Shown in pieces: positions 46,482-56,695 of a stretch of 64,000 bases of DNA. The stretch spans positions 3,950,800 to 4,014,799 of the forward strand of contig NZ_CP084029.1 of the NCBI RefSeq assembly GCF_020181615.1, given 5' to 3'. Source of the stretch: [Mycobacterium] crassicus. Lineage in GTDB: Bacteria > Actinomycetota > Actinomycetes > Mycobacteriales > Mycobacteriaceae. The stretch's first letter is position 1, and the number at the start of each line of letters is the position of its first letter. The translations under genes were made by a program, and so were the position numbers. The notes beneath the pieces are model-generated. The model was not told the origin of the DNA. It searched no databases and worked only from the letters and a program-made list of their open reading frames with translations.

Positions 46482-47585
46482 CTACGTGATCGCGTTGATC
46501 GCAGTACGCAATTTCGATTGGAACGAATCGGGCAACGGGATATAGCCGTACTGATCCAGATCCTGCTGACCGGGTCCGATCGCCGCTTGCATAAATGCCT
46601 TCACCGCCTGCCCGTTCGCAGAGTTGGGATACTTCGAACAGACGATCTCGTAGGTCACCAACACGATCGGATAAGCACCGGATTCGGTCGGTTTGTAAAA
46701 CGACGACGTGTCGACCACCAGATCGTTGCCCTCGCCAATAAATTTGGCTCCGGCGATGGTCTTTTCCACCGAATCGGTGGAGATCGTCACGGCTTCCGGG
46801 CCCGCCGAGGTGATGATTCGGGCCATCTTCAACTGCCGTCCCACCGCAAAGGACCATTCGTTATAGGTGATCGCCCCCTCGGTGCTGCGCAACAGGGCCG
46901 AGGTGCCGTCGTTACCCGTGGCGCCGGCGCCGACGCCACCGGTGAAGGCCTTGCCCACGCCCCTACCCCAGGCACCGTTGGATGCGGCGTCGAGATACTT
47001 CTGGAAATTGTCGGTTGTCCCGGACGCATCAGAGCGGAACAGCACATGGATCGGCTCGGCCGGCAGCTGAACATTTTTGTTGAGGGCCTTCACCGCAGGG
47101 TCGTCCCAGCTGGTGATGGTGCCGTTGAAGATCTTCGCCAGCGTCGGCCCGTCCAAGTCGAGATCGCTGACCCCACTGATGTTGTACGTGACGGCGATCG
47201 GACCGAAGACCGTGGGCAGATGCCATGCCGGTGACCCGCACCGGGCCGCCACCCGTTGCGGCTCGCCCGTCGACGGATCCAGCGGCGAGTCCGAGCCGGC
47301 CAGCTCGGTGTGGCCGCTGGCGAAGTGCGCCACCCCTGCGCCGGACCCGTTGGCCCGGTAGTCCAACGTGTAGTCCGGACACGCCCGGATATAGGCGTAG
47401 ACGAATTGCTCTATCGCGTGCGCCTGCGCCGTCGACCCGCTGGCGAGCAGCTTCTTCTTACCCCCGCACTGCACCGATGACGCGGAAGCGGAGTCCGACG
47501 AACCCGAGTTGGCGCCGCAACCGGCGACCAGCAGCAAACCGGTCGCCAGCAGGCCCAATGCGACGCCGAATCGTTTGGACTTCAC
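46482..47585 (-). CDS. pstS: phosphate-binding lipoprotein PstS, second copy (367 aa)
   Basis: PstS paralogue. Signal peptide with lipobox LLVAGC and lipidated Cys23; phosphate-binding segments [31 protein letters not shown] and [16 protein letters not shown]. Start chosen at GTG 47585 ([11 protein letters not shown]) since GGGAGG lies 6 nt upstream; GTG 47588 is one codon earlier and the long open frame to 48071 runs into pstB. It lies between pstB and pknD on the same strand, the same pairing as pstS2-pknD of M. tuberculosis. A TTGACA at 47632-47637 on the minus strand could be part of its own promoter. Confidence 0.93.
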   Translation of the reverse strand: MKSKRFGVALGLLATGLLLVAGCGANSGSSDSASASSVQCGGKKKLLASGSTAQAHAIEQFVYAYIRACPDYTLDYRANGSGAGVAHFASGHTELAGSDSPLDPSTGEPQRVAARCGSPAWHLPTVFGPIAVTYNISGVSDLDLDGPTLAKIFNGTITSWDDPAVKALNKNVQLPAEPIHVLFRSDASGTTDNFQKYLDAASNGAWGRGVGKAFTGGVGAGATGNDGTSALLRSTEGAITYNEWSFAVGRQLKMARIITSAGPEAVTISTDSVEKTIAGAKFIGEGNDLVVDTSSFYKPTESGAYPIVLVTYEIVCSKYPNSANGQAVKAFMQAAIGPGQQDLDQYGYIPLPDSFQSKLRTAINAIT

Positions 47586-47695
47586 CACGTTCCTCCCGAA
47601 GGTCCGGATCACCAAACCATAGTGCATAAAGGTGTCAATGCTGCCGAGTCTGGGTGCTGCGGAACCGTCCGGCCGGTCCGATGGTGGCGCGCTCG

Positions 47696-48472
47696 CTAGC
47701 CGAACCGACCCGAGATGTAGTCCTCGGTTTCCTTGCGGCTGGGGTTGGAGAAGATCTTCTCGGTGCCGTCGATCTCGATCAACCGGCCCGGCTTGCCGAC
47801 GTCGGCCAGGTTGAAGAACGCCGTCTGATCGCTCACCCGCGCCGCCTGCTGCATGTTGTGGGTGACGATGACGATGGTGTACTCCTGCTTGAGCTGGGCG
47901 ATCAGCTCTTCGATGGCCATCGTGGAGATCGGGTCCAGCGCCGAGCAGGGCTCGTCCATCAACAACACGTCGGGTTGCACCGCGATGGCCCGGGCGATAC
48001 ACAGCCGCTGCTGCTGCCCGCCGGACAGACCGCCGCCGGGCTTGTCCAGCCGGTCCTTGACCTCGTTCCACAGATTGGCGCCGCGCAGCGAGAACTCGGC
48101 CGTCTCGTCGAGCGTCCGCTTGTTGCGCTTACCCTGCAGCTTCAGCCCGGCCACCACGTTGTCGCGAATCGACATGGTGGGGAAGGGATTCGGGCGCTGG
48201 AACACCATGCCGACTGCCTTGCGCACGCCCACCGGGTCGATCCCGGGGTGGTAGATGTTCTCGCCGTCCAACAGCACCGAACCCTCGATCCGGGCGCCGG
48301 GGGTGATCTCGTGCATCCGGTTGAGGGTGCGCAACACGGTCGACTTGCCGCATCCGGACGGCCCGATGAACGCGGTCACGCTGCGAGGTGAGACCGACAG
48401 CGTCACGTCGGCAACGGCGTGAAACGCGCCGTAATAGATATTGAGGTCGGTCAGGTCCAACCTTTTAGCCAC
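47696..48472 (-). CDS. pstB: phosphate ABC transporter ATPase PstB (258 aa)
   Basis: ATPase of the Pst phosphate importer. Seen: Walker [10 protein letters not shown] at about 38-46, Q-loop [10 protein letters not shown], signature LSGGQQQRL, Walker [14 protein letters not shown] and the switch His in [14 protein letters not shown]. Length and sequence are typical of PstB. It lies after pstA with a 54-bp gap as the last core gene of the pstSCAB operon; in M. tuberculosis the gene at this chromosomal place is phoT (Rv0820). Confidence 0.97.
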   Translation of the reverse strand: MAKRLDLTDLNIYYGAFHAVADVTLSVSPRSVTAFIGPSGCGKSTVLRTLNRMHEITPGARIEGSVLLDGENIYHPGIDPVGVRKAVGMVFQRPNPFPTMSIRDNVVAGLKLQGKRNKRTLDETAEFSLRGANLWNEVKDRLDKPGGGLSGGQQQRLCIARAIAVQPDVLLMDEPCSALDPISTMAIEELIAQLKQEYTIVIVTHNMQQAARVSDQTAFFNLADVGKPGRLIEIDGTEKIFSNPSRKETEDYISGRFG

Positions 48473-48526
48473 CGTGCAGCTCTCCTATATTCATGGCCCA
48501 CCGCTTCGCGCTGGAGTGCCGACAGA

Positions 48527-49441
48527 CTAGATCTTTTTGGGCGCGAATACGCGTGCTCCGAACCTGGCCGCGATATTGAGAATCGCGATCAGGACGATCA
48601 GCGTCAGAGCAGCCCCCCACAGACGGTCAGTGGGAACCGCGCTGGTGCCCGCGCCTGCCGACGTCTGGTCGTACATCATTCCCGGCAACGATCCCATGAA
48701 GCCGTGGAACATATCGAAATTCATCGCCTGCGAGTAACCGACCAGGATCAGCAGCGGCGCCGTCTCGCCCATAACCCGGGCCAACGCCAGCAGAATCCCG
48801 GTGATGATCCCCGACAGCGCGGTCGGGATCACGACGCTGACGATGGTCTTCCACTTCGGCGCGCCCAGTGCGTAACTGGCCTCTCGCAAATCCATCGGAA
48901 TGATCCGGAGCATCTCCTCGGTCGCCCGCACGATCACCGGAACCATCAGCAGCACCAATGACAGCGACACCGCGAAGCCGGAACGATGGAAGCCCAGCGT
49001 GGCCACCCACAGTGCGTAGACGAACAGCGCCGCCACGATCGACGGCACCCCGGTGAGGATGTCGACCATGAATGTCGCGAGCTTGCCGAGTCGGGTGCCG
49101 GCGCCGTATTCGACGAGATAGATCGCCACGAAGACACCGAGCGGGATCGACAGCGCCGCACAGACCAGGCCCTGCAGCAGGGTCCCGACGATCGCGTGAT
49201 AGGCGCCACCGCCGGACGCGAACGCCGTCATACCGGCCTGCGAGTGGGTCCACCAGTCGCTGGAAGCGACTGTCGCCCAACCGTAATCGATCACCGAGTA
49301 CATCACCCAGACCAGCGGCACCAGCGCCGCTCCCATCGCGAGGGTGACCAGTACCGTCGCAATGTTGTTGGCCACCCGGCGCCGCAGGCTCACCGCGCCG
49401 AAGGTGCGCTCCTTGACGGGCCGGTCCAGCAGGGCGGTCAT
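48527..49441 (-). CDS. pstA: phosphate ABC transporter permease PstA (304 aa)
   Basis: Inner-membrane permease. About six membrane helices are visible, the first at residues 25-50 (ATVLVTLAMGAALVPLVWVMYSVI). The EAA loop typical of ABC permeases appears as DLREASYALGAPKWKTIVSVVIPTALSGIITG. C-terminus ends RFGARVFAPKKI. Its ATG overlaps the pstC stop by 4 bp, so PstC and PstA are made together to form the heterodimeric channel. Confidence 0.96.
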   Translation of the reverse strand: MTALLDRPVKERTFGAVSLRRRVANNIATVLVTLAMGAALVPLVWVMYSVIDYGWATVASSDWWTHSQAGMTAFASGGGAYHAIVGTLLQGLVCAALSIPLGVFVAIYLVEYGAGTRLGKLATFMVDILTGVPSIVAALFVYALWVATLGFHRSGFAVSLSLVLLMVPVIVRATEEMLRIIPMDLREASYALGAPKWKTIVSVVIPTALSGIITGILLALARVMGETAPLLILVGYSQAMNFDMFHGFMGSLPGMMYDQTSAGAGTSAVPTDRLWGAALTLIVLIAILNIAARFGARVFAPKKI

Positions 49442-50463
49442 GAGTGCACCTTCTGTGAGATGGCGGCACGCGCCAACGCGTTGACGATCAGCGTCAGTAC
49501 GAACAGCACCAGGCCGGCCGCGATGTAGGCCCCCGCCTTGTACTGGTCGTTGAACTCCGATGCGGTGGCGGCGATCTTGGTGGCGAAGGTGGAGCCACCG
49601 TCGAACAGTGACCAGCCGAACGCCTTCTGGGTGGCCCGCAGAATGATCAACAACGCGACCGTCTCACCGAGCGCGCGACCGAGCCCCAGCATCGCGGCGC
49701 TGATGTAGCCCGACCGCCCGAACGGCAGCATCACCATCTTCACCACCTCCCAGCGAGTGGCGCCCAGCGCCAGCGCGGCCTCGATCTGGCCCTGCGGGGT
49801 CTGTGCGAACACCTCCCGGGTGACCGCGGTGATGATCGGCAGGATCATCACCGCCAACACGATCCCGCCGGTGAAGATGGTGCCGCCGCCGGCCACCGAT
49901 GCGTTGCCCGTCGCGAACAGGAAGAACCCGCCGAGATTCTGGTTCAGCCACTCCGCGGTGCCCCGCAGCTGCGGCGCGAGCACGTACAGCCCCCACGCCC
50001 CGTAGATGATCGACGGCACGGCGGCAAGGAGCTCGACCATGTACGACAGCGGCCCGACCAGGCGCCGCGGTGAGTACTCGGCGAGGTAGATGGCCACCCC
50101 CAACGCCACCGGCATGGCGATCAGCAGGGCGAACACCGAGACGAACACCGTCACCCGTAGCAGCTCCGCGATGCCGAAATGCATGGCGGAGGTGTCGGTG
50201 GTGATCCAGTTGCCGGCGTAGGTGAAGAAGTTCTCCTTGTTGCGCTGCAACGCCGGGACGGCGCGCAACAGCAGGAAACCTCCGACAGCGGTGATCAACA
50301 CGATGATCAGCACGCCGGAGCCTTCGGCCGCCAGGCGGAACACCCGGTCGGGCAACCGGCTCCCGGCGGAGCGCATCGGCTTCGGAGTCACCGGCGACTT
50401 AGTAGTCACCGGTGACTCCGAAGCATTAGAACCAGACGACTCGTCGACGCTGGACACCCCCAT
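49438..50463 (-). CDS. pstC: phosphate ABC transporter permease PstC (341 aa)
   Basis: Inner-membrane permease partner of PstA. A soluble Ser/Thr/Pro-rich N-terminus of about 45 residues precedes six helices, the first around GSGVLIIVLITAVGGFLLLRAVP. The EAA loop is GQIEAALALGATRWEVVKMVMLPFGRSGYISAAMLG. ATG 50463 has no clear ribosome-binding site; the GTG two codons later is an alternative. It starts 18 bp after the pstS stop, so it is co-transcribed with that gene. Confidence 0.96.
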   Translation of the reverse strand: MGVSSVDESSGSNASESPVTTKSPVTPKPMRSAGSRLPDRVFRLAAEGSGVLIIVLITAVGGFLLLRAVPALQRNKENFFTYAGNWITTDTSAMHFGIAELLRVTVFVSVFALLIAMPVALGVAIYLAEYSPRRLVGPLSYMVELLAAVPSIIYGAWGLYVLAPQLRGTAEWLNQNLGGFFLFATGNASVAGGGTIFTGGIVLAVMILPIITAVTREVFAQTPQGQIEAALALGATRWEVVKMVMLPFGRSGYISAAMLGLGRALGETVALLIILRATQKAFGWSLFDGGSTFATKIAATASEFNDQYKAGAYIAAGLVLFVLTLIVNALARAAISQKVHS

Positions 50464-50480
50464 TCGGTTGCGCAGGTCGA

Positions 50481-51599
50481 CTACTGAATCGCGTCAATCG
50501 CGACACTCAACCGCCGCTTGAGCTGGTCGGGCAACCGAACATATCCCGCATCCGCCAATCCGTCCTGGCCGCTCGTCGATGCCACCTTCAGGAAGGACTT
50601 CACGGCCGCCGAGGTGTCCGGGTCGTAGCCCTTGGAGCAGACGATCTCGTACGTCACCAAGACTAGCGGGTAGGCGGCGGCCTGCTTCGTCCCGTAGAGC
50701 GACCGGAGGTCCAGTCGCATGTCGTTGCTGTCCTCGGAGACGAAGTTGGCCGACTGGATCGCGACACCGGCCGCCTCGTCGGTCGCGGCGACCACGCCGG
50801 CGCCGGAGTCGATCATGGCCGACCGCAGGTCCGCCTGGTCGGCGAAGCCCTTCTCGACATAGCCGATGGCGCCCGGGGTGCTCTGCACGGCCTGCACCAC
50901 CCCGGCCGACTTCTGGGCGCCCTCGCCGACGCCGCCCTGGAACTCACTGCCCTCGCCCTTGGTCCAGGTCTGCGGAGCGGCGGCGCTGAGGTACTTCTGG
51001 AAGTTGTCGGTGGTGCCCGAGGAGTCCGACCGGTAGATCGGCGTGATCGGGGCCGCCGGCAGTTCCACACCCGGGTTCAGTGCCGCCAGCGCCGGGTCGT
51101 TCCAGGTGGTGATCGCACCGCTGAAGATGCGGGCCAGCACGTCGGCGTTGAGCACCAGGTGGTCGACCCCGTCGAGGTGGTAGGCCATGCTGACCGGACC
51201 GAACACCAGCGGCAGATGCCATGCCGGGTTACCGCCACCGCAGCGGTCGGCCGCCGTGGGGACCTGAGCGTCGGACAGCGGCGAGTCGGAGCCGGCGAAG
51301 TCGACGTGGCCGGCGATGAACTGCTCACGCCCCGCACCGGATCCGGTCGGGTTGTACGACAGGTTCTTACCCGGGCACTCCTTTACCCAGGCCTGGTTGA
51401 ACACCGCGATGGCGTTCTGCTGAGCCGTCGAGCCCTCGGCGGTCAGGGTGTTCTTTCCGCCGCACTGGGCGGAACTCGATGCCCCAGCGGCGGCTCCGGT
51501 GGTGCTCGGGCCGGTGTTGTTGTCGCTGCCGCATGCGGTCAGCCCCAGTCCTGTGACCGTGGCCGCCAACAGGGCAAGACCCGCCGTACTGGATTTCAT
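50481..51599 (-). CDS. pstS: phosphate-binding lipoprotein PstS, first gene of the pst operon (372 aa)
   Basis: Main periplasmic phosphate-binding lipoprotein of the operon pstS-pstC-pstA-pstB. Lipobox LGLTAC with lipidated Cys23; segments AEGSTAQQNAI, NPTGSGAGREQF, FAGSDSPL and [16 protein letters not shown] bind phosphate. Ends VRLPDQLKRRLSVAIDAIQ. ATG 51599 follows a GAGGAAACGAGGAACG stretch that serves as ribosome-binding site. The PHO-box-like repeat at 51675-51692 lies 76-93 bp upstream. Confidence 0.95.
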   Translation of the reverse strand: MKSSTAGLALLAATVTGLGLTACGSDNNTGPSTTGAAAGASSSAQCGGKNTLTAEGSTAQQNAIAVFNQAWVKECPGKNLSYNPTGSGAGREQFIAGHVDFAGSDSPLSDAQVPTAADRCGGGNPAWHLPLVFGPVSMAYHLDGVDHLVLNADVLARIFSGAITTWNDPALAALNPGVELPAAPITPIYRSDSSGTTDNFQKYLSAAAPQTWTKGEGSEFQGGVGEGAQKSAGVVQAVQSTPGAIGYVEKGFADQADLRSAMIDSGAGVVAATDEAAGVAIQSANFVSEDSNDMRLDLRSLYGTKQAAAYPLVLVTYEIVCSKGYDPDTSAAVKSFLKVASTSGQDGLADAGYVRLPDQLKRRLSVAIDAIQ

Positions 51600-51674
51600 C
51601 GTTCCTCGTTTCCTCGCACCGGTTGAAATTCCCTCGGAACCTAAACGTTACCCATGGATGGCGTCCGCATGGCA

Positions 51675-51692
51675 GGTGAACGCGTGGTGAAT
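51675..51692 (-). promoter_or_regulatory. PHO-box-like direct repeat upstream of pstS
   Basis: On the minus strand it reads ATTCACC-N4-GTTCACC, two 7-mers at the 11-bp period of actinobacterial PHO boxes, which OmpR-type regulators of phosphate (PhoP in Streptomyces, RegX3 in mycobacteria) recognise. It lies 76-93 bp before pstS, suited to activation under phosphate starvation. Confidence 0.75.
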
Positions 51693-51706
51693 AAATCGAC
51701 CAGTGG

Positions 51707-53436
<1,730 letters not shown>

Positions 53437-53495
53437 CGAGGCCTCCAGCGTCCCAGGTGAACTAACGATAGCGTGCGACCTGCCAGAATGGCCGG

Positions 53496-54287
53496 GTGCG
53501 CAGGGTGCTTATCGGGATATCCGCCGTGATTGCGGCTCTGGTGGTTGTCGTCGGCGGAGTCGATTTCGGGACCAGTGTCTACGCCGAGTACCAGCTCTCC
53601 CGGGCCGTGCGCCGGGCCGCGGATCTCGGATCCGACCCGTTTGTGGCGATCTTGGGGTTCCCATTCATTCCACAGGCACGGCGCGACCACTACAACGAAG
53701 TGGAGATCAAGGCCCCGGCCGTCGCGCAGCCGATGATCGGTAAAGCGATGCTGGAGGCCACCATGCATTCGGTCGACCTGACCGATGCGACCTGGCGCTT
53801 CCGGCCCGGCGCGCGGATCCCGGTCGCCAAGCTGGAGAGCCGGATCATCATCGGCTCGGTGTATCTGGGCCGTTACCTGGGCATCCGCGACCTGATGGTG
53901 GAGGCACCCCCCGCCGAGACCAACGACGCCACCGGCGGCACCACCGAGTCCGGGGTCTCCAGCAGCCACGGGCTGGTGTTCACCGGGACGCCGGAGGGCT
54001 ACGGCAAGAGGGTCAGCGTGGCGGTGGACCTGTCGATCGCCGGCGCCGACCGCAGCACCCTGGTCATCACCCCGACCGGGGTGCTCACCGGTCCGGACAC
54101 CGCCGACGAAGACGTTCCCGACGATGAACGGGCCGCGGTGCTGGCGGCGTTCCACGGCAGCCTGCCGCAACAGCGCCTGCCGTTCGGGCTGACCCCGACC
54201 AGCCAGGGCGCCCGAGGGTCCGACGTGATCATCGAGGGCATCGCCGAGGACATGACGGTCACCCTGCCGGAGTTCCGCCAGCCATGA
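53496..54287 (+). CDS. lmeA: LmeA-like cell-envelope protein (DUF2993), 263 aa
   Basis: Cell-envelope protein whose M. smegmatis orthologue binds phosphatidylinositol and is needed for normal lipomannan elongation; it corresponds to Rv0817c. Seen: an uncleaved or weakly cleaved N-terminal hydrophobic helix ([21 protein letters not shown], residues 1-21) followed by a DUF2993 domain of repeated beta-strands. GTG 53496 is followed 4 bp short of its stop by the thioredoxin gene (ATGA overlap). The -10-like CAGAAT 6 nt before the GTG suggests a leaderless or very short-leader transcript. Confidence 0.9.
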   Translation: MRRVLIGISAVIAALVVVVGGVDFGTSVYAEYQLSRAVRRAADLGSDPFVAILGFPFIPQARRDHYNEVEIKAPAVAQPMIGKAMLEATMHSVDLTDATWRFRPGARIPVAKLESRIIIGSVYLGRYLGIRDLMVEAPPAETNDATGGTTESGVSSSHGLVFTGTPEGYGKRVSVAVDLSIAGADRSTLVITPTGVLTGPDTADEDVPDDERAAVLAAFHGSLPQQRLPFGLTPTSQGARGSDVIIEGIAEDMTVTLPEFRQP

Positions 54288-54715
54288 GCATCATCGCGAT
54301 CGTCGGCGGCCTGGCGCTGGCGTGCGCGATCGGGTGGTGGCTGAACCGCCGGGCCGGAGTGCTGCGGGAACTACCGCCGACGCCGGCGGGCGAGGTGGCC
54401 GATTACCCCGGCGACACAGCTGTCGCCTTCCTCGAGCTGGAGCCCGGTGTCCCGACCGTGGTGCATTTCTCAGCGCCGTGGTGCGGCCCCTGCGCGGGCC
54501 TGCGCCGCGTGGTCGAGCAGGTCTGCGCCGAGCTCGACGGCGTCGCGCATCGCGAGATCGACATCGACGCCGACCCCGCTGCCGCCCGCAGGTTTTCGGT
54601 GCTGTCGCTGCCGACCACGCTGATCTTCGACGCCGCCGGACAGCAGCGCTACCGGGCGGCCGGCGTCCCCACCGCCGCGGATCTGCGGTCGGCGCTGAAA
54701 CCGCTATTGGCTTGA
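54284..54715 (+). CDS. thiX: membrane-anchored thioredoxin-like protein (143 aa)
   Basis: Thioredoxin-fold protein with an N-terminal membrane anchor ([20 protein letters not shown], residues 1-20) and the active site WCGPC (Cys67 and Cys70) after VVHFSAP. The cis-Pro loop is seen as LSLPTTLIF. The anchored form suggests redox work at the membrane or outside. It is co-translated with lmeA by ATGA overlap and corresponds to Rv0816c (annotated thiX). Its 3' end is 29 bp before the leaderless cysteine-rich leader ORF. Confidence 0.92.
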   Translation: MSIIAIVGGLALACAIGWWLNRRAGVLRELPPTPAGEVADYPGDTAVAFLELEPGVPTVVHFSAPWCGPCAGLRRVVEQVCAELDGVAHREIDIDADPAAARRFSVLSLPTTLIFDAAGQQRYRAAGVPTAADLRSALKPLLA

Positions 54716-54731
54716 TCACCCCGACATTGGG

Positions 54732-54737
54732 TAGGCT
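54732..54737 (+). promoter_or_regulatory. -10 box TAGGCT for the leader peptide/sulfur operon
   Basis: TAGGCT ends 7 nt before the GTG at 54745, placing the transcription start on the start codon. A TTGATC at 54711-54716 may act as -35. Confidence 0.7.
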
Positions 54738-54744
54738 GTGCGTC

Positions 54745-54834
54745 GTGTTCGCCCGCCTTGAGCTTGTGCTCACCAAGCGCCGCGCAGTTGACCTGTGCCG
54801 CACCGCGGGCTGCTGCTGTTGTCGCTGTCGCTGA
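54745..54834 (+). CDS. leaderless polycysteine leader peptide (29 aa), cysteine attenuator
   Basis: Short ORF from GTG 54745 to TGA 54834 with five Cys in its last eight residues (CCCCRCR at the C-terminus plus one Cys at residue 18). Its GTG is leaderless. Published mycobacterial work describes leaderless polycysteine small ORFs that attenuate downstream sulfur genes: when Cys-tRNA is plentiful ribosomes pass the Cys run and a hidden ribosome-binding site stays closed, and stalling opens it. Here TCTCCTCC at 54888-54895 can pair with AGGGAG at 54916-54921, the ribosome-binding site of the next gene, consistent with that model. Too short to be called by length alone, but the context is decisive. 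Confidence 0.9.
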   Translation: MFARLELVLTKRRAVDLCRTAGCCCCRCR

Positions 54835-54928
54835 GACGCGCGTTTTCGCGTCGCTCTAGGAGTGGCCCGGTGCAAATCCGTGGCATGTCTCCTCCAGCCA
54901 ATCGCCACGACAGCCAGGGAGCACCAAT

Positions 54929-55417
54929 ATGCCGAATTCCAACACCACACCGGTAGATGTCCGGGGACCCCGGTTCACCGCCTGGGTCACCACCGCCGTT
55001 CTCGTCGGCGTCCTGCTCATCTCCGGGTTCAGCCTGGTCGGCGCGACCGCCCTCCTGGCCGCCCAGGCCGTCGTCTTCGCGGTCGGCGCGCTGGCGGGTT
55101 CCCGCCGCAACCCCTACGGGATGCTGTTCGCCCGGTTTGTGGCGCCGCGGTTGTCGCCGGTCACTGAGCGCGAGCCGGTGGCGCCGCTGCGCTTCGCCCA
55201 GCTCGTAGGCCTGATTTTCGCTGTGATCGGGGTCGCCGGTTTCGCCACCGCTCCGTCGGTGGGGCTGACCGCAACCGCGCTCGCATTGACGGCGGCCTTC
55301 CTCAACGCGGCCTTCGGCATCTGCCTGGGTTGTCAGCTCTACCCGCTCGTCGTGCGCCTGCGCGCCACGAGCGGCATGACCGCTGAGTCCCCCGCGAAGT
55401 CGTTCGCCTCGAAGTAG
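54929..55417 (+). CDS. DUF4395 membrane protein (162 aa)
   Basis: Membrane protein with about four helices: 20-45 (TAWVTTAVLVGVLLISGFSLVGATALLAA), 45-55, 92-112 and 115-140. A CxxC (GICLGCQLYPLV) near the C-terminal end of the last helix is the main conserved feature of DUF4395 and suggests thiol or sulfur chemistry. It lies between the polycysteine leader and the rhodanese gene, 18 bp before cysA, so it is probably part of sulfur transfer or transport. The ribosome-binding site AGGGAG can be hidden by the leader structure. Confidence 0.88.
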   Translation: MPNSNTTPVDVRGPRFTAWVTTAVLVGVLLISGFSLVGATALLAAQAVVFAVGALAGSRRNPYGMLFARFVAPRLSPVTEREPVAPLRFAQLVGLIFAVIGVAGFATAPSVGLTATALALTAAFLNAAFGICLGCQLYPLVVRLRATSGMTAESPAKSFASK

Positions 55418-55435
55418 ACGGAAAGGATCCTCGCC

Positions 55436-56269
55436 ATGGCACGCTCCGACGTCCTGGTCTCGACCGACTGGGCTGAGGGCAATCTCGACGCACCCAACAC
55501 CGTCTTCGTCGAAGTCGACGAGGACACCAGCGTCTACGACACCAACCACATCCCGGGTGCAATCCGGCTGGACTGGCGCAAGGACCTGCAGGATCCGGTC
55601 CGCCGCGACGTCGTCGACGCCGCGCAGTTCTCCAAACTGCTCTCCGAGCGCGGTATCGCCAACGACGACACGGTGATCATCTACGGCGGCAACAACAACT
55701 GGTTCGCCGCGTTCGCGTACTGGTACTTCAAGCTCTACGGCCACCGCGAAGTCAAGCTGCTCGACGGCGGCCGCAAGAAGTGGGAGCTCGACGGTCGTCC
55801 GCTGTCGACCGAGAAGGTCAGCCGACCTGCGACGTCGTACACCGCTCAGCCGCTGGACGAGTCGCTGCGGGCCCGCCGCGACGAGGTCGTGGCCGCGATC
55901 AACACCAAGAACCTGGTCGACGTCCGCTCCCCCGAGGAGTTCTCGGGCAGGATCCTGGCGCCGGCGCACCTGCCCCAGGAGCAGAGCCAGCAGCGCGGTC
56001 ACATCCCGAGCGCGATCAACGTGCCGTGGAGCCGGGCGGCCAACGAGGACGGCACGTTCAAGTCCGACGAGGCACTGGCCAAGCTGTACGCCGACGCCGG
56101 CCTGGACGGCGAGAAGGAGACCATCGCGTACTGCCGGATCGGTGAGCGTTCGTCGCACACCTGGTTCGTGCTGCGCGAGCTGCTCGGACACCGCAACGTG
56201 AAGAACTACGACGGCAGTTGGATGGAATACGGCTCCCTAGTGGGCGCCCCGATCGAATTGGGAAGCTGA
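55436..56269 (+). CDS. cysA: thiosulfate sulfurtransferase (rhodanese) CysA2-like (277 aa)
   Basis: Two-domain rhodanese moving sulfane sulfur from thiosulfate to a thiol acceptor. Domain 1: SDVLVSTDWAEGNLDAPNTVFVEVDEDTSVYDTNHIPGAIRLDWRKDLQDP (inactive copy); domain 2: catalytic Cys233 in AYCRIGERSSHTWFVL, a CRxGxR(S/T) loop typical of rhodaneses. Length fits CysA2/CysA3 of M. tuberculosis (Rv0815c). It precedes sseC by one base, so the two are co-translated. Confidence 0.96.
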   Translation: MARSDVLVSTDWAEGNLDAPNTVFVEVDEDTSVYDTNHIPGAIRLDWRKDLQDPVRRDVVDAAQFSKLLSERGIANDDTVIIYGGNNNWFAAFAYWYFKLYGHREVKLLDGGRKKWELDGRPLSTEKVSRPATSYTAQPLDESLRARRDEVVAAINTKNLVDVRSPEEFSGRILAPAHLPQEQSQQRGHIPSAINVPWSRAANEDGTFKSDEALAKLYADAGLDGEKETIAYCRIGERSSHTWFVLRELLGHRNVKNYDGSWMEYGSLVGAPIELGS

Positions 56270-56270
56270 T

Positions 56271-56573
56271 ATGTGCTCTGGACCCAAGCAAGGACTCGCT
56301 TTGCCGGCCAACGTCGACCTGGAGAAGGAGACGGTGATCACCGGCCGGGTGGTGGACAGTTCCGGACAGACCGTCGGCGGCGCCTTCGTGCGGCTGCTGG
56401 ACTCGTCTGACGAGTTCACCGCGGAGGTCGTCGCGTCGGCCACCGGTGATTTCCGGTTCTTCGCCGCTCCCGGCAGTTGGAGGGTGCGTGCGCTGTCCTC
56501 CGCCGGCAACGGCGACGCCGTGGTGGCCCCCTCCGGGGCGGGCCTCCACGAGGTCGACATCAAAGTCGCCTGA
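56271..56573 (+). CDS. sseC: SseC-like protein, DUF1416 (100 aa)
   Basis: Small protein of the DUF1416 family always linked to the CysA-type rhodanese in mycobacteria (Rv0814c). Seen: a Cys near the start (MCSGPKQGLALP), then a carboxypeptidase-regulatory-like beta sandwich with VITGRVVDSSGQTVGGAFVRLLDSSDEFTAEVVASATGDFRFFAAPG. ATG 56271 comes one base after the cysA stop. Its exact role is not established; the N-terminal Cys could accept sulfur from the rhodanese (inference). Confidence 0.94.
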   Translation: MCSGPKQGLALPANVDLEKETVITGRVVDSSGQTVGGAFVRLLDSSDEFTAEVVASATGDFRFFAAPGSWRVRALSSAGNGDAVVAPSGAGLHEVDIKVA

Positions 56574-56596
56574 CGACTCGCGATAGACTCCCTCTC

Positions 56597-56695
56597 GTGG
56601 TGTTGTTCTTCGAGTTGATGCTGGTGGCGGCCACTGGGCTGATCACCTGGTTCGCGCTGTACACGCTCTATCGGCTGATCACAGACGAGATGTGA
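56597..56695 (+). CDS. leaderless single-helix membrane microprotein (32 aa)
   Basis: GTG at 56597 has the -10-like TAGACT (56584-56589) 7 nt upstream, so the message is leaderless. The peptide ([20 protein letters not shown]... ending YRLITDEM) is one membrane helix of about 20 residues with a short basic-acidic tail. Its stop codon overlaps the GTG of the nitrobindin-like gene (GTGA), coupling the two. I recall similar tiny proteins in this place in other mycobacteria but cannot cite one; function unknown. Confidence 0.72.
   Translation: MVLFFELMLVAATGLITWFALYTLYRLITDEM

Noticed and set aside
46482..48071. 529-codon version of the second pstS
   Set aside because: The extension reads pstB out of frame. 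The signal peptide and lipobox place the start at 47585.
54322..54834. 170-codon frame ending in the polycysteine stretch
   Set aside because: It overlaps the thioredoxin gene in another frame. The real unit is the leaderless 29-codon ORF at 54745.
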